Position numbers and translations under genes: made by a program. A stretch of 64,000 nucleotides of DNA, taken from Enoplosus armatus. Its lineage: Eukaryota; Chordata; Actinopteri; Centrarchiformes; Enoplosidae. Position 1 is the stretch's first letter, and each line of letters begins with the position of its first letter. The notes beneath the pieces were generated by a model. That model ran no database searches, was not told the origin of the DNA, and saw only the letters and a list, made by a program, of their open reading frames with translations. Positions 27,141-38,553 of this stretch are shown here, in pieces. The stretch covers positions 16,755,456 to 16,819,455 of the forward strand of contig NC_092182.1 in NCBI RefSeq assembly GCF_043641665.1, read 5' to 3'.

Positions 27141-27160
27141 GCGCGCGCGCGCGCGCGCGC
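27141..27160. repeat. (GC)10 run upstream of errfi1
   Basis: Ten uninterrupted GC units, preceded by TGTGT and followed by GTCTGTGTCT, about 185 bp upstream of the candidate TATA box. Alternating purine-pyrimidine of this kind readily adopts left-handed DNA. Any role in errfi1 control is inference. Confidence 0.9.
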
Positions 27161-27285
27161 GTCTGTGTCTAGCCTATATGTTCAAGGGTGATTCTGCAGT
27201 CCATATGTACCCAGCCTGTCCTGCTGCACGTCCACTGCGGAGACAAGACCGGAGAAAATGGAGACTGTGTCTTTAAGGGCAAGTG

Positions 27286-27360
27286 TGCAGGGCGGAGCCA
27301 GTGCGTCTCTCTCGTGTGGTGGAGCTTATAAGACATTGCTCACTACAACACTAGACTTAT
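27286..27360 (+). promoter_or_regulatory. Candidate errfi1 core promoter
   Basis: A GC-box-like GGGCGG at 27,290 is followed by a TATA-like CTTATAAGA at 27,325-27,333, which would place initiation at about 27,355-27,360. A second A/T-rich TATA-like word (TTATTTAAAAG, from 27,357) lies just downstream and could direct an alternative start. The downstream sequence leads into a consensus splice donor at 27,543. Supported by position and motifs only; no transcript data. Confidence 0.5.
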
Positions 27361-27542
27361 TTAAAAGTGTCACATTATAGCCGGAGCGTCACGAATGCTC
27401 TGGCGTCCCGTTCCTGATGCAATAGAAATCTGAAGATCACACAGAGTCAAAAAAAAAAAAAAAAAAGAGAAACCAGGAGCTATATTTGAACAAAGAGGAG
27501 TCTAGGAGTCAGCCAGCGGAGCAGAACTGCGAAGTTATTTAG
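27357..27542 (+). other. errfi1: errfi1 exon 1 (non-coding 5' UTR), predicted
   Basis: Predicted leader exon from the candidate TATA box to the splice donor AG|GTGAGTTC at 27,543. ERRFI1 genes typically begin with a non-coding exon followed by a long intron, and that arrangement fits here (intron 27,543-30,212). Within it is an uninterrupted run of 18 A (27,449-27,466) and a TGATGCAAT word at 27,415 that matches a C/EBP-ATF composite site. The 5' end is inferred and may be off by tens of bases. Confidence 0.5.
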
Positions 27543-30212
27543 GTGAGTTCAGAAAAGTGATTGTCTTGTGAAGTCTTGTGTAGGCTGCTGCCATGTCTCG
27601 CCTGTCTATTGTTTTGTATGTTGGTGCCAGCACGATAGACACAGATGATTGGTGCAATTTATCAGGTCCTATTGTGATTGTTTTAAATGTTGTTGTTGTT
27701 GTTTTTTTATTATTTTCTGACTGATAGGCGAGAACAAGCCTTCCAGAGGAGCAACTTGTCTTTTAGCAGAAATGACAAGGATTTAAAAAGACAAAAAAAA
27801 CAACAACAACTAGAAATTGGGAACACATTTGTCAACTCAAAGTCTATACCCATGTCTGTCTTTTACGGTAAACATACAATTGGGAGATTTATTTTGATCC
27901 CTTACATAACGTTTGGCCGATTGCAAGCCTATAACCTGGTTTGATTCTCTTAATTAGTCTACAATGATCTATTTGTGTCTTTTCATCTGAAACAAAAGGG
28001 AAATAACAATTCATCCTGTATCATCAGTACCTGGCCTTGCCAGATAGCTGACTTGTGTGTTGTGGTGTGAGTCACCTGCCTGCTAGAGGGCTTTTAACCA
28101 TTATTATCTCAATCCGGTAAAGTGAGGGGGTGTGCGCGCTGTTTGCTTGCCGCACAGGTAGAGCGGGTATGGTTGCTCGGAAACCGCTGCAGGGTTGTCA
28201 TGAGCGGGGTGTGAACTCCTTCTTTCAAGGTCTGTGTGTGACTACAACAATCCTGAATCAAAGGCAAGCTATCTGCTGATGTTTTGCATCACTGCTAACC
28301 CCCATCAGACCTCCTCCTTTCCAGCACCCATGGGCCCCTGTGTTATCTTCACACTCACATTGAGCCTGTCCACCTATTGCATAAACAGAAAGGCCAGACT
28401 TGACCATAAAAAAGACTCTTCTCAGGTCAAATTATCTGAGTTAAGTGACTTAAAGAATTCCCCCTTAAGGGGGTTTGTGCTCTGCATGACTACACATCAT
28501 TTGTTTAATCCTGTTGCCTGTAAATGCTCCTATGGTTAACTGCCAGGATGAACTGTCTTTGCACCTGTTGCAAGAGGAAGCACAAGCCCCTGGGGGTTCA
28601 TTATCGAGGATCATGTTGCTTCCCATCCCCGCCGAACCGAATCGACGGCCCTGGGCAGGGGGATTGCATGCCTTGTTGGGCAGTTTGGCTCAGGCTGATG
28701 CCCCAGGCTTCCTGTTGTTTTAGAGCTTTGTTTCTCACCAGCTGTCAGGGCAGCACATAAATATGGCTCACAGGAGACCTGGAACGAGGGGGCCGTGTTC
28801 TTCTCAGTCATCACTCCTACATTATAAGGAGGACAGCGTGTCTCTGGGTTTGCACGCACCTCATTTGGGGTCTCCGGAAGAGATGACCACCAGGGCTATG
28901 GATGCACCTGTTTTCCTGCATTCTGAAAAATAGGATTAATGGTTAAGACTTCTGATAGGGGCACTGGAGTCATTAGGAGATTTGCTGCAACAATGCGCAG
29001 TGAACTCAGACATGGTGGGTGTACAGCAAAGATACCTGTAGTATACACTTGCTTGAAAACTCATACTTTAATATAACATTTAGTGACTTTCTAATATAAT
29101 TTCATCAACGACTGTGACATACTGAACAGGTTAATCCAGTGAGAGGCATCAGATTCGGCTTCCAGTGTATCGCTGACCCCAGAAATATCGATATGCTGCA
29201 GGGTTTCTTCCCCTCTGAATATTGTATACATTGTTTACTCAGCCCTGACACATACTTGACATGACAGGAACATTCAGGTCATTTGACTTAAGGAGTTCTT
29301 GCAACATCAGGTATATCTCTGGTAACAGGAGGAGTCCCTTCCTCTGCTGTTCAGGACAAGCAAGATTGCAGCACCAGAGCATTGCACAGCCTAGTTTTAA
29401 AATAAACTGTAAACTGTAGAAACAGAAGTTGGAAAGATTGCTTTGGTGAATTTAGGCTTATGTAGGCTATAGGTGAAATGTAAAGATCATTCAGTGAGTA
29501 TTGAAACACCTGAACAACTGTATTGTATTTGTATTGTATCAATCTAAACGTTTGAGGTGTACTGTCCAATAAGTACAAACTGAAACACTCATTGCTCTCA
29601 CTGTTTCCACTTTAGAAAACTCAACTTTCTAATTAGAGAAGAGAAGGTGTTTGGTTTAATATCACATAAGCAATGTTTCCATATCCCAGCTACTTAAGGC
29701 CATTTATCGAATAAAGTAGACTTGAAGAACCACCAAAATAAAAATCTGCACTTTATAGCAACATTTTTACAACAGGATCTTTGTTAGAGACTGTTTCTGA
29801 TTTTGATCTACCGATTGTTTTGCAAAATACAATAAGACCAGAACATTATGAACGAGAGTGCTCTGTTGTTGGGACACAAGTGTCCTAAAATCTTGTCAAA
29901 CTGAGCTTTTGTCATTCCTCTGTCATAGGAGATTGTTGTCTCGTCTTCTTAGAGGGAGAAAAAAAAATCACATGCACAAGGCCATAACTATATATTTGGC
30001 TTGGTGGGCAGCAGACAGGGAAAGATTTGTGTAATTTGCGCTTTAGTCTAATATCAGGATTTTCTTTCTTTCTTGGCCTCACTAGAGGATGTTGGCTCTG
30101 CTTTTACAGAGTATTTTTCAATGTGCTACCACATATTCTGTTTCTCTTCATCTGCTTTTGCTTTCAACCTCCTTTCACCGTCATTCATGGCTGTGTCCTG
30201 GCTGTGTTACAG
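27543..30212 (+). other. errfi1 intron 1
   Basis: Begins GTGAGT and ends with a pyrimidine-rich stretch and TTACAG, 2,670 bp. No gene or clear transposon is recognised inside. It may carry regulatory sequence, since first introns of growth-factor-induced genes often do, but nothing specific is visible. Confidence 0.5.
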
Positions 30213-30290
30213 GTACACCAGAAGCAGGGGCAGCCAGCCGGGCGATCTGAGTGTTTCCTGGCTTTGATGCGACCCGAGTGTGCCTGGAGC

Positions 30291-32038
30291 ATGTCCACAG
30301 TGGGCCTGACTGCCCAGGAGATCTCTTTTCCCATAGAAAACCCCTTCCTGGGGGGCAGCTACTGTCACAGCATGGCTGGATCCAAACCGTCTTGGAGCTA
30401 TCACCATGAGCTGGACAAGTGAGTGTTCAGGTGACAGGACTAGCAGTCCGTTTTACAAATCTGCATGACATGCTGACGTTTTATAGTTCAGGTCAGTCTG
30501 AGACTTCTTGTAAAGTACGATCAAATGTTATGTGGCTTTTGAAACTGGTACTAATCAAATGTTTCTTTTTTAACAGCTTCTACTTCAGTATGGACACTGC
30601 ACACACAGATCACAGCTCTCGTGCCCAGCAAAAGGGGCCACCTCCACCGTCTCTAAGTTATGAAAGTAAGTGCATGATCAGTCATCTGCCCAGTGCAGGC
30701 CTTCTGAAATACACAAATTCTGCATTGCATGTGTTGTGCCTTTGAATCATCTGCTACATATTGGATATAGTAAGTGGTTTTCCAGAAACATAGAGAAAGC
30801 TAGTAGTCAACAGGAGTCTTTTTTTTTTACAGGATACAACAAAGTTGTAGTAGTAAATTACCAACCATTTAATACCGTGCCATTAATGTGATGCTTATTT
30901 TTTTCATTTTTCCTCTCTGACAGAACATAAATACAGTCCCAGCTCACAGAGATTGCCCCCAAAGAAATCCCGGCCCTCCCATCTTTCCCTGTCCTGCAGT
31001 GCTGAACCATCCACCCCAAGTCCTGCTGATGACGACCAGGTGGTACCCTCATTCCAGAGGCTCTCTGTTTACGAGTGCAGCAGTCCACCACAGACGCCAG
31101 GCAGATGCTCCAAGCCTCTGCCCCCCATCCCTCCACAAACAGACATCTCCCCTGAGCAGGCTATGGACAATGAGGTAGAATTTTTCACGAGTTCGGACGA
31201 CAGCTGCTGCCTGGTGTCTGATCAGTGTCCCAAATCGTCTCCCTTTCGATATGGAGTCCCCAGTCGAAGGAGCTTCAGGGACTGCGGGCAGATTAACTAT
31301 GCTTACTATGACGGTCCTTTAGGACCGCAAAGCCCAAGGCCCTCCCAACAACAGCATCAGGCACATCCTCCACAGGAAGTGCGGGAACAGCATGAGCAGC
31401 AGCAACAGGAACCACCTGAGTCAGTGGTCTGTCAGAGACAGCAGGATAAGGCTCAGAGGAAGCTGCGGCGCTCGCATTCTGGCCCAGCTGGATCCTTTAA
31501 CAAGCCCTCGCTGCTGCGCCTCACGTGCCACAAACGCCACACCCACAGTATGGATAAGCCCGAGGTGCCACCCCCTATCCCTCCAAGAACGATCAAGACA
31601 GGAGACTACCGCCGCTGGTCAGCTGAGGTCTCGTCTGGGGCTTACAGCGATGAGGACAAACCACCCAAGGTGCCCCCAAGGGAACCTTTCTCCAGAGGTA
31701 GCTCCCGCACCCCCAGCCCCAAGAGCCTCCCAACATACATTAATGGGGTGATGCCCCCCACCCAAAGCTTTGCACCAAATCCTAAGTACGTAAGCTGTCG
31801 GGGTTTACAGAGACAGAACAGTGAGGGCTCCCCCTGCATCCTTCCAGTTATGGAGAATGGCAAGAAGGCCAGTACCACACATTACTATCTGCTGCCTCAG
31901 CGGCCTGCTTTCGTGGACTCACCTTGTGTAGAGAAATTCCTTCGAGTCATGGACAGCCCTGCAGCTCGCAATACAGACGTATCAGACTCAGACTGGGACT
32001 GCCACACCAAGAGGAAAGCACATGTGGATTTAGTTTGA
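30291..32038 (+). CDS. errfi1: ERBB receptor feedback inhibitor 1 (Mig-6/RALT)
   Basis: Cytoplasmic adaptor that binds the kinase domain of EGFR/ErbB receptors, blocks the activating dimer and promotes receptor uptake. It is known in the family as a growth-factor-induced negative feedback protein. Coding exons: 30,291-30,418, 30,577-30,665 and 30,924-32,038, joined by GT-AG introns in matching phase to give 443 residues; human is 462. Visible in order: N-terminal CRIB-like segment (TAQEISFPI, residues 8-16); acidic [23 protein letters not shown] (187-200); [11 protein letters not shown] (254-264); proline motif PPPIPPR (288-294); DYRRWSAEV (300-308); then the ErbB-binding region with PPKVPPREP and [17 protein letters not shown]. 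The tandem tyrosines of THYYLLP are at 393-394, equivalent to human Y394/Y395. The start at MSTVGL matches the family start. A Gln-rich stretch (about 213-249) is a local expansion. Fish often have two errfi1 paralogues; which one this is cannot be told here. Confidence 0.95.
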
Positions 32039-33816
32039 AAAAGCTTTAGTGGAAGTAGCAGAGGACTCTACTGTACATGAGCAAAAACCACTTTAAAAAA
32101 TGGTGAAACTGGACACTAAAAAAACCCTCAAACTGCTGCTTTTACTTTTTTTTTAAAGCCCCTCATGTATTCTGAACACACAGGGTATGTGCGTACTGTA
32201 TTCAGTTACTGGTAATGTTGGAATAGCTATCACAACCGAGATACTTTATGTAAAAATAGATATCTCTGACTATAGATTGTGGGCAAAATTCAACATTGTA
32301 GATCTTATTTTTGATATGATTTTTATTTCATGACATTCAATATTGTGCTGTTTTTGCTGATAACGTGGTACAATCAGAAAGGTACAAGCGGGCCTTGAAC
32401 CTCATGTGCTCAATGTTTTCTGTGTCTGGAAGGTTGAGGATTTGTGAGATGCATCAATGCTGCTTTTGTATCTCACAAGGGACAAAAGGTCAGTAATGTA
32501 AACGTGTATCACTTAATATATGAAGTCTAAATACGAGGCCAATTAATTTTTACCAAATATGAAGGATGCTAGCACACAAATCTCCATCTGTTTGCTATTA
32601 TATATCAACACTGATATGGTTTCCCTGCCTTGATGAAGTTTCAGTCTTACTCAGGCCATTGTATCTGTGTAAATTTGTGTTTCCCACATGGCACGTTGTC
32701 ATGGTACATTTTGTACTAAGAGTTGGGTACATTACTGGTAGCTATGCATGTTTCCTTTGGAATGTCTAGTGCAGCTTTTATGGTGTAGTTGTCTGTTGAT
32801 GAGTGTGTCTGTGTGGATGTATGTATGTATGTTCGTGGACGTGCTTGTGCATGTGAAGCAGTTGGAAAAGTGTTCTGGTGATAAAATTACTTTCTACAAT
32901 TGGTAGAAAAATTGTCAACCATACTTGTTACTGTGCTCTGCTTATTTGTAGCGCCTGCTTTTTGAGTACAGCCCTCTAAAAAGTGCACACATTTGATTGC
33001 TTTGTTTCAGTGTCCAGGTCTGTTTTGTTGCACAGAAATTGGCCTGTTGAACATTACGTGAATGTATGCTATTCTTACTGATATTCCATCAAACAGTTGG
33101 AGAAGCTTATTTTTTTGGTCAAGCTGTGAGTTATTGCTTGGAACTAATTTGCCTCAAGTACTACCTCCCTTTGATATTAATCCTATATTTCACATACTCC
33201 CCATTAATAAAGGCAAAATCTGAAATTAATACCTACAAAAGATGTGGTAACCAGCTCCATATGTGACCTGACACAAAGTTTTAATTCAGTTGTACTTCAG
33301 TTAAGAGTAACACAAAGTCAATTCTAACCGGATATCCTTAAATAGAAATTTTAGATCACGCAGATCTTAGATCACAGAGATGTTAGGCTAACCTGATAAT
33401 ACAGACGCATTACAAAGACAGTGCAGGGTTTACCTACCTGACACAGACTTTCCTGTTCTGCTCATGCATTCCTGCCTTACATGATTGCAGTGGGTGTGGT
33501 CTGAGAGACTTTGGCTGCTGGCAGCCTCGAAAATATATGAATTTTATTGTTGTAGATTATTCAAGAAGCATCACGGTGATATAGTAAATGTAGCACATGT
33601 ATTGAAGTAACCCTTGGTATCGAACACGGTGTTCAGTTTGGGAAACAGATAACTGCTAAGGTCAAACGGTCATTGAAATATACTTTTTCTCTCTCCCTCC
33701 TGCTCACGAAAGCTTGCCAACACAATGTTGCTTTTGACTTAAATGTCTGAAAAAAATGTTTACATCATACACTGATACTATTTAATCTTAAGGTATTCAT
33801 ATGTCTTATTAGAAAT

Positions 33817-33822
33817 AATAAA
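33817..33822 (+). terminator. Poly(A) signal candidate, errfi1
   Basis: AATAAA in the distal 3' UTR. Confidence 0.4.
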
Positions 33823-33972
33823 GCTGAATGAAGACTAGTTTATCAAGATATAACTTCTCTGCTGTGGTGAAGACATGCACTGGGAGAGTACAGTATGCTG
33901 TGTACAGTATTTAACAATTCCATTTGTTGTTATGAATAGTTGATAAGTATATAGTCTTTAAAAAGAAAGCAA

Positions 33973-33978
33973 AATAAA
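33973..33978 (+). terminator. Poly(A) signal candidate, errfi1 (distal)
   Basis: AATAAA followed within 35 bp by TG/T-rich sequence (TTCATTCTGTTTCTTG), as expected downstream of a cleavage site. Confidence 0.45.
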
Positions 33979-33995
33979 ATGACTTATTTATGAGC

Positions 33996-36361
33996 CTGCT
34001 TCATTCTGTTTCTTGAATCTGTCAAGCCTAAACTCTCAACTCAGCTGTTTGGCCTGTTTTATCACCCACACACCCTCATGCTGTGCCTTATTGTGACTGG
34101 CCTCTATCCAGAGAAAGAAGAGTGACTTACAATGGCCGACTGACAGGTGTACAGTATATTGCCTTCCTCTTCCTTGTTATAACGCGGTCTCCTCCTGCAT
34201 GACGGCTTAGATGCTCTGTGGCAGCCAGCTTTGCGCCCACAGGTTTTCAAGCACTCAACAATGTTGCAAGTGTTTTACTCTTGACTTGAGTCCATGCGGT
34301 TAGGCATGGAGCCGAAACCACAATGAGCCACACAGACCATAAGAGGTCAAATAATTACTAAATAAGCTGTAATTCAAGCGCAGTCACAATATCCACCATG
34401 ACCTCTCTGCAAGGCAGTGACCATTTCTGTAGGTGTACTTTGCTGATAGCAAATTTTTCTGATTTTTCTGATTTTGCATTATCCTCTTAATGGAACAAAA
34501 GGCGACAGTTTGAACTATCTAGGCCACCTGCAAACCCTTTCACCTAATACACTTCTAGGTGAGCTGCTAAGCGACAGCATGTGTGGTGACTATAGCAACT
34601 GAAGACAGGCTGTTCATTTTAAATGTTGGGGTAAAGAAAAATAAAGTGCCAGATGACTTAACAAGGCGTGTGGTTTGAGATTAGCGTCTGAATAAATGAA
34701 TAGAAAGCTAAAATGCATTATTGCAAAGCTGTGGTACTAAAAGGCGTTGTTGTGCTCTCAGCCAGAACTCAGACACATGACTTGCTTAGACTTCACTTTC
34801 ACCATTTCTATGACTTTTGACTTGACTTGTGAAACTTTTTTTTTTTAAATCAAACTTGGCCAAAAGGCCTCAAGGGATCGTTACAAGCCTCTGTGAAATT
34901 CAGTCACTTTGTGTCCCTGTTATTGTCTTTCTTTGCCACAATTACACATAAACCCTTTTGTTTCCTGACAGTTTTAAACTTGAGTTTTAAACTTAAATTT
35001 GCCATTGGGATTTGGCCCTTACTTGGGTTCAGTTCGGGCATTGAGTATGTGGAACTTAACTTTCAGTTTTAGCAGCTCAGCTACATCAAATATATTTTTG
35101 GCTTCAGTTAATTAGATAAACGTCCTTGGCTGGCACTGCTGATGGATTAACAAGCGGAACAAACTTGTTTTAATGATAAGAAGTATTACAGTAATTATGA
35201 TTACTGCCTCATTAATTGCTATATAGCCTCTGCTGATTAGTCTGCAGTCGTTTGAGTGGAAGAGAGCATGTCTGTTTTCTGTGTCTGGCTCTTAATACAT
35301 GTCTGCAGTGCTGCATAGATCTACACTGTATAAAGAATACTGGAATCCTGGATTTGGTTCAACAGATCAAAATTCGATAAGCAAAGAAACTGTAAGTCAA
35401 ATTATATCAAATTCTGCTATAAAGTTTGGAAGAACAAAGCGGTATGCCAAGTAGTAATGAAACATATTTTACAGTTTATGCAGATATAATTCTTATATTG
35501 ACGAATGTAACTCTAAGGTCCAGAAATTTAAATTGAGTATCAGCTACTGTTATATTTTTATAGATATTAATTTGTTAAATGCAGCTTTGTTCTAAGAGTA
35601 TTCTGATTCTCACCCTACTTTCCAAATAAATAATAATTAATATAATAAAATATGAAACATAAACAGAAAACACAATTAATTCCATTGTAAGCATTGAATT
35701 TCTGTTTTGGTGTAATTTTTCTTATCATTTGCTGTGAGGGTTGGACAGAGTTGTAAATATTTAACTCAGACCGCAGAGCTGCAGGTTAAATTTTACTCAG
35801 GTCAGAGTACTTGTAAAGAAAATATAGTACATCAAGTGAAGGTAAAGAAATTGGTCACTAGTGTGTCTTCTGAGTCAGTCACTAGATGGACACAAATAGC
35901 CATCAATGGTTCAGATGAAAAGACTTCAATGAAGTCAATGAAGTACAGCGGGACAGTAAAAAAAAGGCCTCACCAATGCCAGTATCAGCAGGATTGGCAG
36001 GAACCATACTACTGGACTGTTACAGTACTAATAAAGGTATTATTACCTGATGCTGACAGTACACAGTCCCAGTTCTCATTCTGCTGAGCTTGATTAAACG
36101 ATGAAGCATTTTCAGATCACTCTCATTCGCTTTAAAGATCATAAAACATTGTATGAAACTCCCTCAGTCTCTGTGCCTCTCTCTTCACACATTGCAAGGG
36201 CAAAACATCATTAAAATGAGTGCGTGTACGCCATCTAGTGACAGGATATTGTACTGACTGACTGTTGACAAGCAACCATTACTTACTTTGGCTTGGGGGG
36301 GGGGGGGGGGGGGTAACCAACCTGATTTACACTAATGGACACAAATACAGAAACCTTAGAT
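33996..36361. other. Intergenic spacer between errfi1 and the mucin gene
   Basis: No gene supported. The open frame at 35,734-36,087 has no recognisable motif. A run of 19 G lies at 36,295-36,313. The block at about 35,100-35,260 (TTAATTAGATAA, AGTAATTATGATTACTG) has the look of a conserved non-coding element, unproven. Confidence 0.5.
36295..36313. repeat. Poly(G) run, 19 bases
   Basis: Uninterrupted G19 on the + strand. The length is likely uncertain in any assembly. Confidence 0.9.
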
Positions 36362-37148
36362 CAGGGGTATTTAACTAAAATTAGAAGAGGTCCAGTTAGA
36401 GAGAATTTCCTCACATCATAATGTCTAACTTGCGTTGTGATTTAGTGTGATATATATTGAAGTAGCCTAGTAGTTGTATCAACGTCTGCATGTAATCAAC
36501 AACTGACTGTCAAATCAAAGAAAGTACAATTCAAAAACATTTTGACAATATTTATTGTCACTTAACATTGAACTATACAGATATATAATACTGTAGATAT
36601 GTATAATGTTCCTCTCTCATTAAGTAAAAGAAGAGCTGCAATTAAAAATAAAACAGAGAAAATAAATAAAAAAGCTTTTGAAAAATTGTGCATCTTAAAA
36701 TAAAGTGCTTAATTTTAGAAAAATAAAATAAAGTGTAGCAGCTTGAGTTTCCCTTTTTCTTTGTTAACTGTTTCACATCTTGACTTCACAGTCTCAGCCA
36801 ATTTCACAATAAATAATGTGTCTTCTCTCCCTGTGTCGTTCACTCGTCTTATCATCTGTCACTCGCTAGTGATGTGCGGATCGATCCTGAAATATCGATA
36901 CCTCCGATATCGGATCTTTATGCTCTAAAATCGATTCTCAAATCAAAATATCGATACTTTTGATACTTATTTGAGGTAAGGTATATCCTTAACAGGAACG
37001 CGTTGAAAAGTAACTAAACTATTGAGATGTTGTCTAAGTGACACGCGGTTGGTGGGACTACTTTTTCTTCCGCATGAGTAAGTGTGTCATGCGTAAGTGC
37101 AGCGGCACTCTGCTCCGTGCTCTCAGTCAGTCACAGTCTGTGGACACA

Positions 37149-37454
37149 ATGGCAGAACACAAACGGAGTCATGTGTGGAGCTATTTCAGCTCCACAAACA
37201 GCCAAGACGCGGTCTGTGACGTTTGTAGGAAAACAGTAAGAAGTTGTGGCAACACAACGAACCTCGTAAAACACCTCAGGTTAAATCACCACAGTGAATA
37301 TGAAGCATACACAACGATGAGGCAGACAGAAGAGGAGAGCTCAGTGTCCGCCTCAGGTGCTGCTGCCAGAACAAGACAGACGTCTCTGGTGGAATCCTTC
37401 CGTGCTACAGACAGGGATTATCCAGGTACAGGGAAGGAAAATATGGAGCTTTAA
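37149..37454 (+). pseudogene. Truncated hAT transposase: BED zinc-finger domain only
   Basis: A 101-codon open frame (plus stop) inside the inner hAT. It encodes a BED-type zinc finger: aromatic HVWSYF lead, then CDVC, then HLRLNHH about 20 residues later, giving the Cys2-His2 ligand set. A Ser/Ala-rich linker follows (SVSASGAAARTRQTSLVESF), which in full-length hAT transposases joins the finger to the catalytic domain. The RNase H-like catalytic core and the C-terminal hATC dimerisation region are absent, so it cannot catalyse transposition. The frame also stays open upstream to 37,038. If expressed it could bind element ends and act as a repressor; that is speculation. Confidence 0.75.
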
Positions 37455-37833
37455 GTGACGCTAAGCACTGTTGCTGTTGGAGAATCCCACCCAGGATCCT
37501 AGGACTAGTTGTCATTAAATTAAACAGAGCAATGACAATAATATAAATAAATATGCTATTGTTCCTTAACAAAAACCTGTGAATGAGGGAACAATAGTGT
37601 CAATGTTGGATGCTGTTATTTACATGTTCAGTATTTTCATCTTTATAGTAGATCTTAATAATTAAGCAAGAATTTATTTTAATGTTTTTATAATTGTACT
37701 ATTTTTCTTTTTTTTCAGAGTTCGAAACACCATTTTCACATATTTTGTATGATTGTGTCCTCTGGTTTTTCTATTGTTGTATTAGTGCGACTATATTGTA
37801 AATGAGGCTGCTACCTCAATATACTTCAGAGTT

Positions 37834-37859
37834 TAAAATAAATAAATAAATAAATAAAT
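37834..37859. repeat. (AAAT)n short tandem repeat
   Basis: About six AAAT units inside the inner hAT element. Confidence 0.85.
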
Positions 37860-38553
37860 TACTCTGCCTTGTATTCTTAAGGAAGCTATGATTTGAAATA
37901 CACTACTTTTTTTAGATTTAAAAGACATATTAGGTGTAGTCGCATAAAATATCGGTATCGGTATCGCCGATACCAGCCTGAATTTTACTCAGTATTGGAT
38001 CGGAAAGGAAATCAGTGGTATCGAACATCACTATCACTCGCCTCTCTCGTCTGTCTGTATTCAGAGTCGCGATGTTTACCGCCTGGAATGCACAGATTTG
38101 ATTGGCTGAGTAGTATCACGTGGGCTGGCGTAACTCGTATGCAATTGGTCTGTGAGTTTCTCGAGCCGCTAAACCAGTGCCGTAAAGACTAGAAAAGCTG
38201 CGCCGGTTAAAATAGAAGCGCCCCGTCAAAATTTAAAATCCCTTAATAATTTATTGATTATAGGTCCGGGTCCATATAGGACGGCGTCTGGGTCCGGACT
38301 CGGACGGCGGCCCGCCTGTTAGTGACCCATGCCCTAGATGCTGACGTTTAAAAACAACAACACCACAGTCAAAGCAGCATGTTGGATGGCCACTGAATTG
38401 GAATGCATAAAATTGGACAGAGAAATTGTGTCCACCCCATGTATTTGAATGCTATAGATTATTATACGTGTTACTGTTTGTGTTATAGATAAATATCACT
38501 TGTACTGTTAGAGTAAGTGCACATTGCAGGTATTAGACGTTTCATTTTCTTGA

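Larger units (their letters stand above)
32039..33995 (+). other. errfi1 3' UTR (predicted)
   Basis: Non-coding sequence after the stop, AT-rich, without a following exon. Poly(A) signals AATAAA occur at 33,206, 33,817 and 33,973. The last two are near the end of a region free of transposons, so a UTR of about 1.8-1.95 kb is likely. Several ATTTA words (for example near 33,984) could serve as AU-rich instability elements, in keeping with a short-lived inducible mRNA. That last point is inference. Confidence 0.55.
36859..38041. mobile_element. Inner hAT transposon with perfect 8-bp target duplication
   Basis: The element runs from 36,867 (TAGTGATGTGCGGATCGATC) to 38,033 and is 1,167 bp long. 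Its other end in reverse complement reads TAGTGATGTTCGATACC, giving an inverted repeat of about 12-13 bp. TCACTCGC flanks it exactly on both sides (36,859-36,866 and 38,034-38,041); 8-bp duplications are the hallmark of hAT elements. Subterminal ATATCGATAC / TATCGGTATCGCCGATACC motifs repeat near both ends and may be transposase binding sites. At 1.2 kb it is an internally deleted copy that keeps only the start of the transposase frame. Confidence 0.88.
36362..38336. mobile_element. Outer hAT-type non-autonomous transposon, interrupted
   Basis: The left end starts CAGGGGTATTTAACTAAAAT followed by AGAGGTCCAGTTAGAG. The right end, read in reverse complement, starts TAGGGCATGGGTCACTAACA followed by GGCGGGCCG and the GTCCGG-rich block. 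CAGGGGT-type ends with a GGCCCGC block next to them are typical of Charlie-like hAT elements, and I recognise this pair as a common fish family. The copy is split by a second hAT at 36,867-38,033. No coding sequence of its own remains. The target duplication is not clear, so the edges are approximate. Confidence 0.65.

Noticed and set aside
30953..32038. A separate 361-residue + strand protein starting at 30,953
   Set aside because: The first codon is TTG. The frame is the last coding exon of errfi1 (from 30,924), joined to two upstream exons by in-phase GT-AG introns.
37893..38192. A 99-codon + strand frame crossing the right end of the inner hAT
   Set aside because: It spans the element end and target duplication and encodes the repeated TATCGGTATCG sequence. 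No protein motif.
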